A DNA stretch of 64,000 nt from Streptomyces anulatus (GCF_000721175.1 NZ_JOEZ01000026.1:1-64000); one strand, 5' to 3'; counted from the stretch's first letter, positions 16,619 through 24,895 are shown. The notes: a model not told the origin generated them from the sequence alone. Translations and numbers: made by a program.

Positions 16619-17287
16619 TCAAGGGCCGGGAGGCTTGGAGGCTGCTGAGGCTGTTTGGGCTGGCCCCGGAGCATCTGCGGCAATCAGCCGGCTGTTCTCG
16701 ACCATCAGCCGCTGGTTGACATTGCGGAGTGCCTGCATGGCGGTCTCAGCTTGGCGGCCGGCCGCGAGTGCCGTGTCTCGTTGCTCGCGCAGTTCCTCCA
16801 TCTCCGTGTCGCGCATGGAACGGGCGTCCAGGCCGTCGCGGAGGCGGGCGCCCAGTTCGCGGGCGCGTAGCGTACGCAGCTCGTTCTGGACTTCGTGAAG
16901 GGTCCGTTGCAGGGCGGTGTTCTGTTCCAGGAGCATGCGGTTCTCGACTTCGAGGGCTGCCTCCTTGCGAGCGGTCGCCGCTGCCGCCGCCCGCGGCCCA
17001 TCTTGGGCAAGGTTGGCACGGACGGTCTCGGCTTCCGCCTTGAGGTCGCGGTGGCGTTGAAGGTACTGCGGATTGACGGCAGCCCGCCGGGTGATCTCCG
17101 CGTCGGAGAGGACCTGGCGGCTCTTGCGCATCGCGGCCAGGACGTCAAGGACCCGCTGTCGGCACTGTTCGCTGTCGGCACGGCGCCGTTGCACGGCGGC
17201 CGCCCTGCCAGCATCGAGGACCTCGACCCGAGCGGCGGGGATCGTCGCCTGGCCAGGCTTCTTGCGTGGGGCGGCCGGGCGCGTCAT
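16619..17287 (-). CDS. TnpC-like accessory protein (DUF6262-type)
   Basis: 222 residues from the ATG overlapping the tnpB stop. A basic N-terminus (MTRPAAPRKKPGQ) is followed by a helical region with a possible DNA-binding turn (LSDAEITRRAAVNPQYLQRH), then a long coiled coil rich in Glu, Arg and Leu (about residues 90-200). This arrangement and its place after two tyrosine recombinases match the third gene of Tn554-family elements, which sets transposition orientation and efficiency there. The last residues lie against the IS256 relic, so the natural C-terminus may be altered. Confidence 0.7.
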   Translation of the reverse strand: MTRPAAPRKKPGQATIPAARVEVLDAGRAAAVQRRRADSEQCRQRVLDVLAAMRKSRQVLSDAEITRRAAVNPQYLQRHRDLKAEAETVRANLAQDGPRAAAAATARKEAALEVENRMLLEQNTALQRTLHEVQNELRTLRARELGARLRDGLDARSMRDTEMEELREQRDTALAAGRQAETAMQALRNVNQRLMVENSRLIAADAPGPAQTASAASKPPGP

Positions 17288-19878
17288 CCGGTCGTCCGTT
17301 CGGTGACGATCGGGTCGACTGTCGGCTCGTCCAGACGCTGGCGTCCGGCCAGAACCGCCGCTACAGGGATGACTGTGAGGAACCGGTCCCTGGTGTGGAG
17401 CCAGGACTCCACCGTGGTCCGTTCCTCGAGGGTGAGGGAGCCGATGTCGGCTTCGCATTTACCGACGAGCTCGTCGATCTGCTGGATCTCCCTGCGCAGC
17501 AGCTCCAGGTTCGCCGCGCTCAAGGAGCCCGCGGTGAGTACGGTGCCGTAGGCGCTCTCCAGCGCGGCGAGCTGTTCCGCCTTCCCGGCGCGTAATTGGC
17601 GCAGCTCGGGCAGGTGGGTGAAGTCGGTGGTGTAGAAGGTGCAGGAGAAGCAGCGGTTGTACACCGGGCAGCCGTGCCCGTCGGCGCGGACGTTGTTCAT
17701 CTCGTGGCAGCGTCCCGCGGGGACGGGCACCGAGCCGACGCCCGCGCGGATCCGGTCGGCCATATCGTCGTCGGGGGTGCGGGCGCGGATCCGGCCGCCG
17801 GTGAGGTCGAACTGGTACTTGGCGGCGATGGCGCGCACCGCTTCCACCCGCCGGGGGTGCGAGGGCCGGTAGTAGACCTGGGTGGTGGAGGGGTCCTGGT
17901 GGGCCATGAGGACTTGCAGGATGTCGAGCGGAACGCCGGCATCTGCGCGGAGCTGGGCGTAGGTGTGCCGGAAGGCGTAGGGGAACACCCGTGCCGGGTC
18001 GAAGGGCTTGCCGTGTTCGTCGGTCACGGCGAACTGGTCGAGCCAGGTCTGAAGCCAGTAGCCGATCGTGCTGCTGTCGTACGGCCGCTCGCCGAGCGCG
18101 TTGGCACGCGACCGGCGAGGAGTGGGGAACAGCACCATGCGGGCGGAGCGGGGCCGGCCGTCTTCGTCGAACAGGTGCGGGGATTTTTGCCGCAGATGGT
18201 CCTGCTGGCGGGTGATGACCTCGGCGTCGCTGGGATGGAGCGGGAGTTTGTGCCGTCGGCGGACCTTCTGCATCCAGTACGCGAGGAAGGGGTAGGACCG
18301 GCGGCGCACAGTCCCGTCCGGGTCCTCCACGTGGATGTCGTGCCACTGCAGGCAGTCGAACTCCAGGTGGCGGAGTTCCCAGGGCCGCCGGCCCACGCGC
18401 ATGGCCAGCTCCACGCAGTTGCGGCGGGTCCCGGCTGGCAGCAGGGCGAGGTGGCGCTCGTCCATGAGCTGGAGGAAGACCTGCTCGGGCAAGGCGTCCT
18501 GAGAGCGGCCCTCCAGCTCGCTGGCCGTGTCGTCCTTCTCCGGGTACGGCGGCACGTCCATCTCCAGCAGATGGACATCCGCAACATGATTGTCCGCGAG
18601 CCACGCCCGGCCGTGTTCGAGGACCTCACGCAGCGTCTTCACCAGCTCGTAGTGGCGCACCGGGGTGACCAGCAACGGTCCGGCGCTGCGGCGGGAGGGC
18701 AGGAGGCGCTCGGCGACGATCTGCCGGACTGGGTCGCCGTTGTTGAGGAGCTGGTAGTCGCTGGTGTCGCGGGCTCGATGAGTCAGCCAGCGCAGGTAGG
18801 CGAGGATGCCGTCCCGGCCGACGTCGCCCGGCCTTCGGCCCTCGCCGGGCAGGGTGCGAAGGAACATCGCGAACCACCGGGCCGCGAAGCCGACGAGCAT
18901 CAACCGTGCCGAGGAGGCGCCGCCGGAGGCGAGGCGCAGGAGGTACTGCTGGGCGAGGTGCGTGACCCAGGGAGCGTGGACGTCCCGCAGATCGACGCTC
19001 CCGCGCTCGTAGCGGGGGTTGAGGATGTGCAGCCTGACCAAGGTCCGGGTGTGCTCGATGGTCGGGTCGGCCTCCAGGAGCGGCAGGGTCCGCTGCCACA
19101 GCCGCAGGTACGTCGTCTTTGCGCCCTTGGCCGGCAGTTCCGCGGTGGCCAGGTCATCGACCGCGTTGTCGCACAACCAGCGCACCGCCGACTTGACCTG
19201 GGCGGGGTTGGTCCGGCCGCCCTGACGCAGCTGGGCCTCGTAGCCGCGCAGCACCTGCACCACGACCGCCGGAGCAAGATCGACGAGCGGGACCACGTCG
19301 ACGGACGTATAGACCGCTGCTGCCGTCAGCGCCCACGCCTCGCGGTCGGGCGTCCCCGCGTTGGACCACTGCTTCTGGTGGGGCAGGCACAGCCGGCTCC
19401 GCCGCACCACGGCCATGCGCGGGCACACGCGGACCAGGCACTTCCCGAAGCCCGGACGAGGGGCGCGGCCCCGGGCGAGGTACTCCTCGACGGTCACCCG
19501 GAGCATCCGGCGCTCGGAGGCGCAGCTCTTGCACAGGCCGTGGACCTCGGCGGCACGGTCGCAGCCCACCCGGCACCGGTGCTCGGCGTAGGTGCGGCGG
19601 GCGAGCGGCACGGGCGCGCTCGCACACCAGCTGTCGATGTCGCCGGGGGCGCCGGCCTCTCGCCAGTCGGACGCGCAGCGGTGGCACAGCCACGGCCAGC
19701 TCGTAGCTGGCCGGTCGCACCCGGTGTGCCGGCAGCGGCGCAGCGAGTGCCAGTCGGCGCCCAGAGGGAAGCGCAGCTGGAGCGGTGAGCGGTCGAGGCC
19801 GTGCCGGGCCAGGTAGTCCCAGTCCGGTTCCGACCCGGCCACGAGGGCTGGGGCGGGCAGAGACGCGGAAGTCGTCAT
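17284..19878 (-). CDS. TnpB-like tyrosine recombinase of the Tn554 family
   Basis: 864 residues. The N-terminal third has several zinc-type cysteine clusters (CRHTGCDRPATSWPWLCHRC; CDRAAEVHGLCKSC). The C-terminal third is a tyrosine recombinase: RVGRRPWELRHLEFD, FPYAFRHTYAQLRADAG, LMAHQDPSTTQVYYR. The usual His of the HxxR box is Tyr here (YAFR), while the Arg, the later His and the Tyr are kept. A second Cys group (CHEMN...CPVYNRCFSC) sits near the end. The size is typical of actinobacterial Tn554-type TnpB. It works with tnpA and tnpC, with which it overlaps by 4 bp on each side. Confidence 0.85.
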   Translation of the reverse strand: MTTSASLPAPALVAGSEPDWDYLARHGLDRSPLQLRFPLGADWHSLRRCRHTGCDRPATSWPWLCHRCASDWREAGAPGDIDSWCASAPVPLARRTYAEHRCRVGCDRAAEVHGLCKSCASERRMLRVTVEEYLARGRAPRPGFGKCLVRVCPRMAVVRRSRLCLPHQKQWSNAGTPDREAWALTAAAVYTSVDVVPLVDLAPAVVVQVLRGYEAQLRQGGRTNPAQVKSAVRWLCDNAVDDLATAELPAKGAKTTYLRLWQRTLPLLEADPTIEHTRTLVRLHILNPRYERGSVDLRDVHAPWVTHLAQQYLLRLASGGASSARLMLVGFAARWFAMFLRTLPGEGRRPGDVGRDGILAYLRWLTHRARDTSDYQLLNNGDPVRQIVAERLLPSRRSAGPLLVTPVRHYELVKTLREVLEHGRAWLADNHVADVHLLEMDVPPYPEKDDTASELEGRSQDALPEQVFLQLMDERHLALLPAGTRRNCVELAMRVGRRPWELRHLEFDCLQWHDIHVEDPDGTVRRRSYPFLAYWMQKVRRRHKLPLHPSDAEVITRQQDHLRQKSPHLFDEDGRPRSARMVLFPTPRRSRANALGERPYDSSTIGYWLQTWLDQFAVTDEHGKPFDPARVFPYAFRHTYAQLRADAGVPLDILQVLMAHQDPSTTQVYYRPSHPRRVEAVRAIAAKYQFDLTGGRIRARTPDDDMADRIRAGVGSVPVPAGRCHEMNNVRADGHGCPVYNRCFSCTFYTTDFTHLPELRQLRAGKAEQLAALESAYGTVLTAGSLSAANLELLRREIQQIDELVGKCEADIGSLTLEERTTVESWLHTRDRFLTVIPVAAVLAGRQRLDEPTVDPIVTERTTG

Positions 19879-21029
19879 GCTGGTCCGAAGATCTTGTCGC
19901 TCACAGCCCGGGCGGCGTGGGCGACCCGGGCGTCGGAGGGATTGCGGTAGACGTTCTGGCTGGCCACATCACGGTGGCCGAGCAGGCGCTGGAGGACGTC
20001 GCGCGCGACGTCGAGGTCGGCTGCGGTCTCGCCGAAGGTGTGCCGCAGCATGTGCGGATGGATGTGCCGAATGCCCGCGTCCCGGGCAAGATCCGACACA
20101 AGATCCTGCACCCGCCGTGTGCCGAGGACCTGCCCGCCCGGCTCTCCCGTGGGACCTGGGAACGACACGAAGGCCCAAGAGGCCCTGCCCGCCCTGGGGA
20201 TGGTGAGGCGTTCGCGCATCCAGTCGGCGTAGAGCATCACCACAGGCTCGGGCACGGGAACAACAACGGTGCCGCGGTTCTTGTTCGCCGCCCCGCGCGG
20301 ATGGCCATCACGCTTCTCCAGGTGCAGATGGGGACCCAGGTTGTAGGGACAGCCCGGGACGGTACTGCCGACCGGGACGAGGTGAATGTCCTCGCGCAGC
20401 AGGCCGACGACCTGGCCGACGCGCAGCGCGCACGCACCGAGCAGAGCGACTATGCAGCGGTCGCGGGCTGTCTTTGTGGCACGTAGGAGGGCGGCGAACT
20501 CCTCGTGGCTGGCGGCCGGTGCCCGGCCGGAAGCATGACTCGGCCGCGGATCGACGCGGATACGCGGCTCAAGTACCAGTTTTCCTACGGCCGGGTGCGG
20601 AGCGCTGACGAACAGGGCGTCGACCGCCTTCGCGCTGATCCGGCGGAGGTCGGCCAAGTGCTGGTAAAAGCCATGGATTGCCGCCAGGGCGGGGGCGAGC
20701 GTGGAGTCCTGTGGCAGCTGCCCCTGGCTGCGGCCACTCGTCAGCCGGGGCGTGGTCCGCAGCTTCATCAGGTAGTGCGGGAGCTCGGCGGCCGCGTGCT
20801 CCCGCGACAGGCCTTGTTCGTCGCACCAGGCGTGGAAGCGCTTGAGGTGACCTGCGTACGCCTTTGTGGTCGATTCCGCGCGGGCCCGGCCGAAGCGCAG
20901 GTGGCAGAGGAAGCCGTCCACGTCCTCGACGACCCTCAAGGTGGGCCCTGCAAGAACCGTCCAGTAGGCCAGCGTGTCAGTGACCTCGACCCGCAGGATC
21001 TCGGCGGTCGGCCCGTCCGCAGCGAACAC
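19875..21029 (-). CDS. TnpA-like tyrosine recombinase of the Tn554 family
   Basis: 384 residues with an N-terminal SAM-like core-binding domain (ESTTKAYAGHLKRFHAWCDE) and a catalytic domain with the full residue set: Arg in GACALRVGQVVGLL, HPHMLRHTFGE (H326, R329), LLGHRDV (H352) and the nucleophile Tyr in QNVYR (Y361). First gene of the tnpA-tnpB-tnpC operon, with its start 153 bp inside the right transposon end. It is expected to catalyse excision and insertion of the 16-kb element. Confidence 0.88.
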   Translation of the reverse strand: MFAADGPTAEILRVEVTDTLAYWTVLAGPTLRVVEDVDGFLCHLRFGRARAESTTKAYAGHLKRFHAWCDEQGLSREHAAAELPHYLMKLRTTPRLTSGRSQGQLPQDSTLAPALAAIHGFYQHLADLRRISAKAVDALFVSAPHPAVGKLVLEPRIRVDPRPSHASGRAPAASHEEFAALLRATKTARDRCIVALLGACALRVGQVVGLLREDIHLVPVGSTVPGCPYNLGPHLHLEKRDGHPRGAANKNRGTVVVPVPEPVVMLYADWMRERLTIPRAGRASWAFVSFPGPTGEPGGQVLGTRRVQDLVSDLARDAGIRHIHPHMLRHTFGETAADLDVARDVLQRLLGHRDVASQNVYRNPSDARVAHAARAVSDKIFGPA

Positions 21030-21161
21030 AAGCGGAATGTAGCAGCTCGATCACTCAACGACATAACCGGTGTTGGAGCCGTGCGCGAGTGCACCAAGGG
21101 GCACATGGATGATTCGACTCACTGGACCGCTCGCCCGCGAACGGAACGAGTCAGTCGACGC

Positions 21162-21548
21162 TCAGACGCGGTTCATAGAAGGCTCCAGGTGCGGGAAGGC
21201 GCCCGTGAGAACACGGGGGTTCATGGGGCTGGCCAGCACCAGGACGCCCACCAACGGCAGTCCCTCGACCGCGAGGTCGCCGGCACCCAGCGGCGCCTCC
21301 TGGTCGAGGAGTCCGTAGGGGTGGTGCAGGACGGCGGGCCAGCCGGACAGGTAGTGGTGCCGCTGCACGAAGGCCTTCGCGGTGGCCTCCGGGATGGCGG
21401 TCACCGCGTAGCGCTGGGCTCGGAACCCGCCTTCGGAGACGTGGCGCCACGTTGGGGCTCCGTAGCGCCACCGCTGGGTGAAACCGCGGGGGTCGCCGAG
21501 CTGCATGGCCCGCAGGTCGGCGGGCCGCGGCGTGATGATCGAAGTCAT
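21162..21548 (-). pseudogene. Mom-like DNA-modification protein, N-terminal part (interrupted)
   Basis: Starts at an ATG overlapping the stop of the DpdA-like gene (ATGA). Codons 1-122 (to base 21,183) are native; then six foreign codons (PSMNRV) from the transposon end lead to a stop at 21,162. Conserved Mom-like segments are visible: RRYAV-like AQRYAVTAIPEATAKAFV, RHHYLSGWPAVLHHPYGL and LVGVLVLASPMNPRVL. Mom of phage Mu converts adenine to a modified base that resists restriction. The rest of the gene lies at 5,075-5,221. In this arrangement the protein cannot be full length, so the modification is probably off unless the element excises. Confidence 0.72.
21169..21182. repeat. Right terminal inverted repeat of the Tn554-like element
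   Basis: CGGTTCATAGAAGG, the complement of CCTTCTATGAACCG. It pairs with 5224-5237 and directly abuts the Mom-like coding sequence. Confidence 0.5.
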
Positions 21549-22330
21549 GGGCACCTGCGCTGGGCGTCGGTGATGTGGTCGAGCAGGTCCTGGCGCCACC
21601 ACAGGGCGTGGCGCATGCAGTTGTTCTCGCGCTGGTGGGACTCACTGCATCCGCGCTCGTGGCGGCCGCCGTAGGACCAGGCGAGGCTGTCGGCCGAGAC
21701 CACGCTCTTGTGTGCGATCTTCAGCCCGGCCTTCTTGAAGCCGAACGCGTGGATGCGGATGCCGGCCCGCGCGAGGTCCGCCAGCAGCATCACGGGCAGG
21801 TCCAGGCGTGGGCGGCGGCAGATGCTTCCGACGCCGACGAGCGGTTCCTTCGTCAGGTCCACTCCGGCCTTGTCGAACATGTCGACGCACTGGAAGTAGC
21901 TGACGGACGTCCACCCCTGGATCACGGGGATGATCGGCAAGTCGGGAGCGAGCGAGCGCAGTTCGACGAAGTTCGCGACGGTCAGCTCGAGATGCTGCTT
22001 CAACGTCTTGCCCGTCTTGCGGAGCACATCCCATTCGCACATCCAGTCCTGCTGGGCGGCGGCGTGGAGCTGGCCCACCTCCTCGTGGTAACGGCGGACC
22101 GCCGCCGCGTAGGTGCGGGCGTCCTGGCGCCACCCTCCGTGGAGCGAAAGCTCGCTGAATCCCCCGCTGTCGAGGAACCATCTGTGCCGGGCGCGTGGCA
22201 GGGCCCGCCGGCCTGTGAGGCGGCGGTGTGAGACACACAGGGGGACGTCGGCCGTCTCGAGCCAGGCCGGGTGGTGGGCGCCCAGGAAGAACTCGAAGGG
22301 TGGTGCGGGCGGTGGTGCGGTGGTGGTCAC
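21545..22330 (-). CDS. DpdA-like / TGT-fold protein
   Basis: 261 residues from a GTG overlapping the upstream stop. The segment FLDSGGFSELS matches the catalytic DSGGFQ box of tRNA-guanine transglycosylases, and a later GVGSICRR plus IHAFGFKK fit the TIM-barrel base-exchange fold. Small bacterial members of this group include the DpdA family that puts deazaguanines into DNA. A Mom-like gene directly downstream supports a DNA rather than tRNA role. No queuosine or preQ0 synthesis genes are visible in the window, so the substrate is unknown. The Cys- and His-bearing C-terminus (ERGCSESHQRENNCMRH) could bind metal, as in TGT. Confidence 0.68.
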   Translation of the reverse strand: MTTTAPPPAPPFEFFLGAHHPAWLETADVPLCVSHRRLTGRRALPRARHRWFLDSGGFSELSLHGGWRQDARTYAAAVRRYHEEVGQLHAAAQQDWMCEWDVLRKTGKTLKQHLELTVANFVELRSLAPDLPIIPVIQGWTSVSYFQCVDMFDKAGVDLTKEPLVGVGSICRRPRLDLPVMLLADLARAGIRIHAFGFKKAGLKIAHKSVVSADSLAWSYGGRHERGCSESHQRENNCMRHALWWRQDLLDHITDAQRRCP

Positions 22331-22701
22331 GGCGTGCGGTCTTCCGATGGAATCGGGGCGGACGGGTCGGGATCGGGCCAGGGCGCGGGCAGGGTGGGGT
22401 CGTCGTCGCGCTCGCGGACCTTGTCCAGGGCGCCGGCGGCCCGGAGGCGGGGGACGTGCAGTTCGGCGGCCTCGTGGCCGCTGGGCCTGCGGCAGCGTCG
22501 GCCCGCAGGCGCCGCGCACCCGGGGCAGTCCATCGACAGGGGGCAGGTGTAGCCGTCGACCAGACCACCGCAGCGGCACGGTGCCCCGAGCGGTGTCCCA
22601 GCCCGGTCGATGAGAATGCCGCTCGCCAGAAGGGCCTGAAGCTCGGACAGGAGAGCGGGACGGGGGACCGGCTGGGTCAGGGCCGCGTCCGGGCGGTTCA
22701 C
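22327..22701 (-). CDS. Zinc-finger-like small protein
   Basis: 124 residues from a GTG that overlaps the stop of the preceding gene (GTGA). The middle carries CRCGGLVDGYTC, CPGCAAPAGRRCRRPSGHEA and HVPRLRAA. The last two match a small zinc-finger type common in actinophage and plasmid proteins (CxxCxAxxGxxCRxPSGHxA). The C-terminal 30 residues are Pro- and Asp-rich and probably disordered. It is the third gene of an operon led by the promoter at 23,959-23,987. DNA binding or a scaffold role for the DpdA-like enzyme is possible, not shown. Confidence 0.62.
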   Translation of the reverse strand: MNRPDAALTQPVPRPALLSELQALLASGILIDRAGTPLGAPCRCGGLVDGYTCPLSMDCPGCAAPAGRRCRRPSGHEAAELHVPRLRAAGALDKVRERDDDPTLPAPWPDPDPSAPIPSEDRTP

Positions 22702-23192
22702 GCCGGACACCAGGTGCCCTCGCAGAAGTCTGCGCCCCTGGGCCACAGCCAGGTGATGCCGAGCCTGCTCAGCAGCCCCGTCAGGTCGCTGTCCGGGGGC
22801 TTGGGCACCAGAAGGGTCTTGGTGAGGGTGTCGCCGAACAGTCCGCCCAGGTCGAGGAGTTCGCCGATGGCTTCCTGGAGGGCCGGGCGGCTGGTGGTGC
22901 CCCGGGCGACGACAAGCCGGCCCGAGGAGAGATCGACCAGGTCGACGGCCAGGGGGTGCGGCTCACCGGTCATCTTCAGGGTGCATCGGCTCAGTTCGTG
23001 CCCGGCCGCCAGGAGGTGGTCACGCAAGGCGCAGAGCAGCAGCTCCGCCGCCGCGTCCTGCGGCGCCGGCTCGACTCCTGGGTGGGGGCGGAAAGGGTGG
23101 GAGAGGGGAACGGGGGCGACGCGGGCATGGGCCGAGCGCGGCCCCAGGGGGAGGAGTGGAGCGGGCTGAGACGGCAGAGCCGGATCGTGCAT
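22698..23192 (-). CDS. Unknown protein, possibly a degenerate restriction-endonuclease-like fold
   Basis: 164 residues. The first 45 are Pro-rich and look disordered. The remainder (LAVDLVDLSSGRLVVARGTT, then an amphipathic helix AIGELLDLGGLF, then TLLVPKPP and LGITWLWP) has the strand-helix-strand pattern of restriction-endonuclease-like domains that in other proteins read LYEAKG...AIGQLYDY. The catalytic Glu-Lys pair is not kept (VVARG), so activity is doubtful. It overlaps the zinc-finger gene by 4 bp. Confidence 0.5.
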   Translation of the reverse strand: MHDPALPSQPAPLLPLGPRSAHARVAPVPLSHPFRPHPGVEPAPQDAAAELLLCALRDHLLAAGHELSRCTLKMTGEPHPLAVDLVDLSSGRLVVARGTTSRPALQEAIGELLDLGGLFGDTLTKTLLVPKPPDSDLTGLLSRLGITWLWPRGADFCEGTWCPA

Positions 23193-23229
23193 GGCGGACC
23201 AATCGGGGTGATGACGTGGGGTGGGGCGG

Positions 23230-23255
23230 GCCCGGCCAGTGAGTCCTGGCCGGGC
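23230..23255. terminator. Hairpin between two operon genes
   Basis: GCCCGGCCA / TGGCCGGGC, 9-bp perfect stem with an 8-base loop, in the 69-bp gap after the 181-residue gene. It may trim or attenuate the operon transcript. Confidence 0.5.
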
Positions 23256-23261
23256 GAGGGG

Positions 23262-23807
23262 TCAGTCTGAGATCAGACGCATGCGCTGGGCTTGGGCATC
23301 CCACCGGCACTCGGTGTAGAGCCGGTTGAAGTCAGGCATGGCGTCCGGGTGGTCGGCCGGGCATGGCTCCCAGCCGCTGGAGCCCAGTCGCGCGTAGAAC
23401 CCGTACTCGTGGCACTCGGCCTCGCCGGGCAGGCGTCCGGTCCACGGCGTCCTGCACCGGTCGGTGAAGTGGCCGCAGCCGGAGCGCTGCAACCCGGTGA
23501 AGGCGCACCGGGCGAGGTCGCAGAGATCCGTGTGCAGTGATCCGGCCGTCACGTAGCAGCTCGGGCAGGGCCCGTCGGCGGACTGGGTGTCCGCGGCGAC
23601 GTTGACCAAGTGCTGCAGCCGGGCGCCGATCCAGGCCTCCTTGTACGCCACGAAGGTCTTGACGGTCTCGTCGGTCAGGCCGAGCGGGCCCGTGACCGTG
23701 ATCTCCCCGGTGTCCGTGACGGCGAGTTGGGTGTCGGTGTAGCTGGTGCTGGTGATGACGGTAATGCTGAACGAGCCGCTGGTGAGCGTGCGGCGGGCGA
23801 GTGTCAC
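23262..23807 (-). CDS. Cysteine-rich protein of unknown function
   Basis: 181 residues from a GTG with GAGGA upstream; earlier in-frame codons cross the promoter and are unlikely. The N-terminal half is beta-rich (FSITVITSTSYTDTQLAVTD). The second half has a Cys cluster (CPSCYVTAG...CDLARCAF...CGHFTDRC) and an acidic tryptophan-containing region (GWEPCPADHPDAMPDFNRL), suggesting a metal-binding module. I do not recognise the family. It is the first gene after the promoter at 23,959-23,987, heading the operon that ends with the DpdA-like and Mom-like genes. Confidence 0.6.
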   Translation of the reverse strand: MTLARRTLTSGSFSITVITSTSYTDTQLAVTDTGEITVTGPLGLTDETVKTFVAYKEAWIGARLQHLVNVAADTQSADGPCPSCYVTAGSLHTDLCDLARCAFTGLQRSGCGHFTDRCRTPWTGRLPGEAECHEYGFYARLGSSGWEPCPADHPDAMPDFNRLYTECRWDAQAQRMRLISD

Positions 23808-23958
23808 GGGAGGGCATTCCTCTGGGCGGGGCGGGGCAGTCGTGGGGCGATGGGAGCGGAGGGGCGCGAACTTCGCGGTGCGGGGTTCGTCGGCTGGCCG
23901 GGAGCGCCCCCGGCGGCTGCTCGGGGCGGTGCTCCCGTGCCCCGCGCGACCACTCGCA

Positions 23959-23987
23959 ATGACATCGAAGTAAATCCAGTTATGCGA
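23959..23987 (-). promoter_or_regulatory. Shared-type promoter P1
   Basis: On the minus strand: -35 TCGCAT, spacer AACTGGATTTACTTCGA (17 bp), -10 TGTCAT. Same AAYTGGATTTA spacer element as the other copies. The -35 overlaps the TAA stop of the upstream gene (GCATAA). Confidence 0.6.
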
Positions 23988-24450
23988 CGTCGTCCGGGTG
24001 GATGGTGTGGTGCGCGGCCTCGGCGACCAGCGTGCCGAGGCCTGTGCGGAACGGGGTGCCGTCTCCGGGGACGGGGTTTCCCTGTTCATCGCGGAACTCG
24101 ACGAGCAGAAGCCGCGCCAGGGTCTGCTGAGTCGGCCACGGCACTCCTCGGGCGAGCCGCCCGTCAGGCCCGATCTCTTCCGTCAGGGCCTTGATCTGCC
24201 CCCTGTTGAGGGCGGCGCGACGGCCTGCCGCGGTGATGATGAACGGGCGGGAGTCGTCGGCACAGTTCAGGTCCTCGAGGGCGGCTTGGCCGTCGAGAAC
24301 GAAGCCGTCGGTGTCGTTGCGGTAGGCGTACTTCTCCGTGACGAACAGGCGCAGCATCCTCGGGCCCACCTTGGGCAGGTGGCCGTCGGGGTGCACGGAG
24401 GCCGTCCGCAGACGGGCGACGGCCGTTGCGGTCAGCGTGGTGGAAGGCAT
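23980..24450 (-). CDS. Unknown protein
   Basis: 156 residues with a good site, GGGAGCTTTC, before the ATG. The N-terminus (TLTATAVARLRTAS) and the internal GRRAALNRGQIKALTEEIGP and TQQTLARLLLVEF are helical, and the fold looks alpha/beta. No catalytic motif or membrane segment seen and no family recognised. Its stop codon forms part of promoter P1. It is the second of two genes transcribed from P2. Confidence 0.62.
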   Translation of the reverse strand: MPSTTLTATAVARLRTASVHPDGHLPKVGPRMLRLFVTEKYAYRNDTDGFVLDGQAALEDLNCADDSRPFIITAAGRRAALNRGQIKALTEEIGPDGRLARGVPWPTQQTLARLLLVEFRDEQGNPVPGDGTPFRTGLGTLVAEAAHHTIHPDDVA

Positions 24451-24490
24451 GAAAGCTCCCGGATGTCGGGGTGGAACGAGGGGTGATCCT

Positions 24491-24895
24491 TCAGCGGAGG
24501 GTGAGCCGGGGGGCGTAGTGTCGGCCGATGTCGCCGCACGGGATCTCAGCGCCCGCGCGCCGGGCCTGGTTCAAAAGGCCTTTCAGGGTCCGCTTCTTGG
24601 AGTCCGCGTGCGCACCGAAGTATGGCCGTGTGATGCGCTTGGGCAGCCGGTCCAGCGGCCACTCCCACACGAGGTGGTGGGGGTACTTCGGGTTCCGCTG
24701 CCGGTCCAAGGGGCCGATCGTCCGGCGGCCCTCCGCCGTGTAGACGAACAGGGAGTTGGCACAGAGGAACTTGCCCTCGGGGAAGAGCTCCGCCACCACG
24801 GCACAGATCGCGTCGAGAACCTCGGGGGTGGTCTCCTTGAGAGCGGCCCGGGCGGCGTCCATCTTGCTGATGGCATCTGTTTCTGGGGTGTTCAC
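24491..24895 (-). CDS. Unknown protein
   Basis: 134 residues from a GTG with GGGAGA just upstream. Mixed alpha/beta with an amphipathic N-terminal helix (MDAARAALKETTPEVLDAIC), a central aromatic part (HHLVWEWPLDRLPKRI) and a basic C-terminus (KKRTLKGLLNQARRAG). No family recognised. It is the first gene from promoter P2, 88 bp from the -10 box. Confidence 0.6.
   Translation of the reverse strand: MNTPETDAISKMDAARAALKETTPEVLDAICAVVAELFPEGKFLCANSLFVYTAEGRRTIGPLDRQRNPKYPHHLVWEWPLDRLPKRITRPYFGAHADSKKRTLKGLLNQARRAGAEIPCGDIGRHYAPRLTLR

Larger units (their letters stand above)
5222..21182. mobile_element. Tn554-like transposon (about 16 kb) carrying a helicase-methylase defence operon
   Basis: Boundaries come from the two halves of the split Mom-like gene on either side. 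The ends carry a short imperfect inverted repeat: CCTTCTGCGCACCG at 5224-5237, and CCTTCTATGAACCG read inward from 21,182 (11 of 14 matches). The right end holds tnpA, tnpB and tnpC (tyrosine recombinases plus accessory protein), as in Tn554-family elements, which do not create classical target duplications. Cargo: ATPase, helicase, methylase, DUF499 ATPase and an 87-residue protein. An IS256 remnant abuts tnpC, suggesting the cargo was joined by an earlier recombination. The boundary is uncertain by about 2 bp because of a shared GG. Confidence 0.75.

Noticed and set aside
17596..19788. 730-codon plus-strand frame
   Set aside because: Antisense to tnpB, composition typical of a GC-rich shadow frame.
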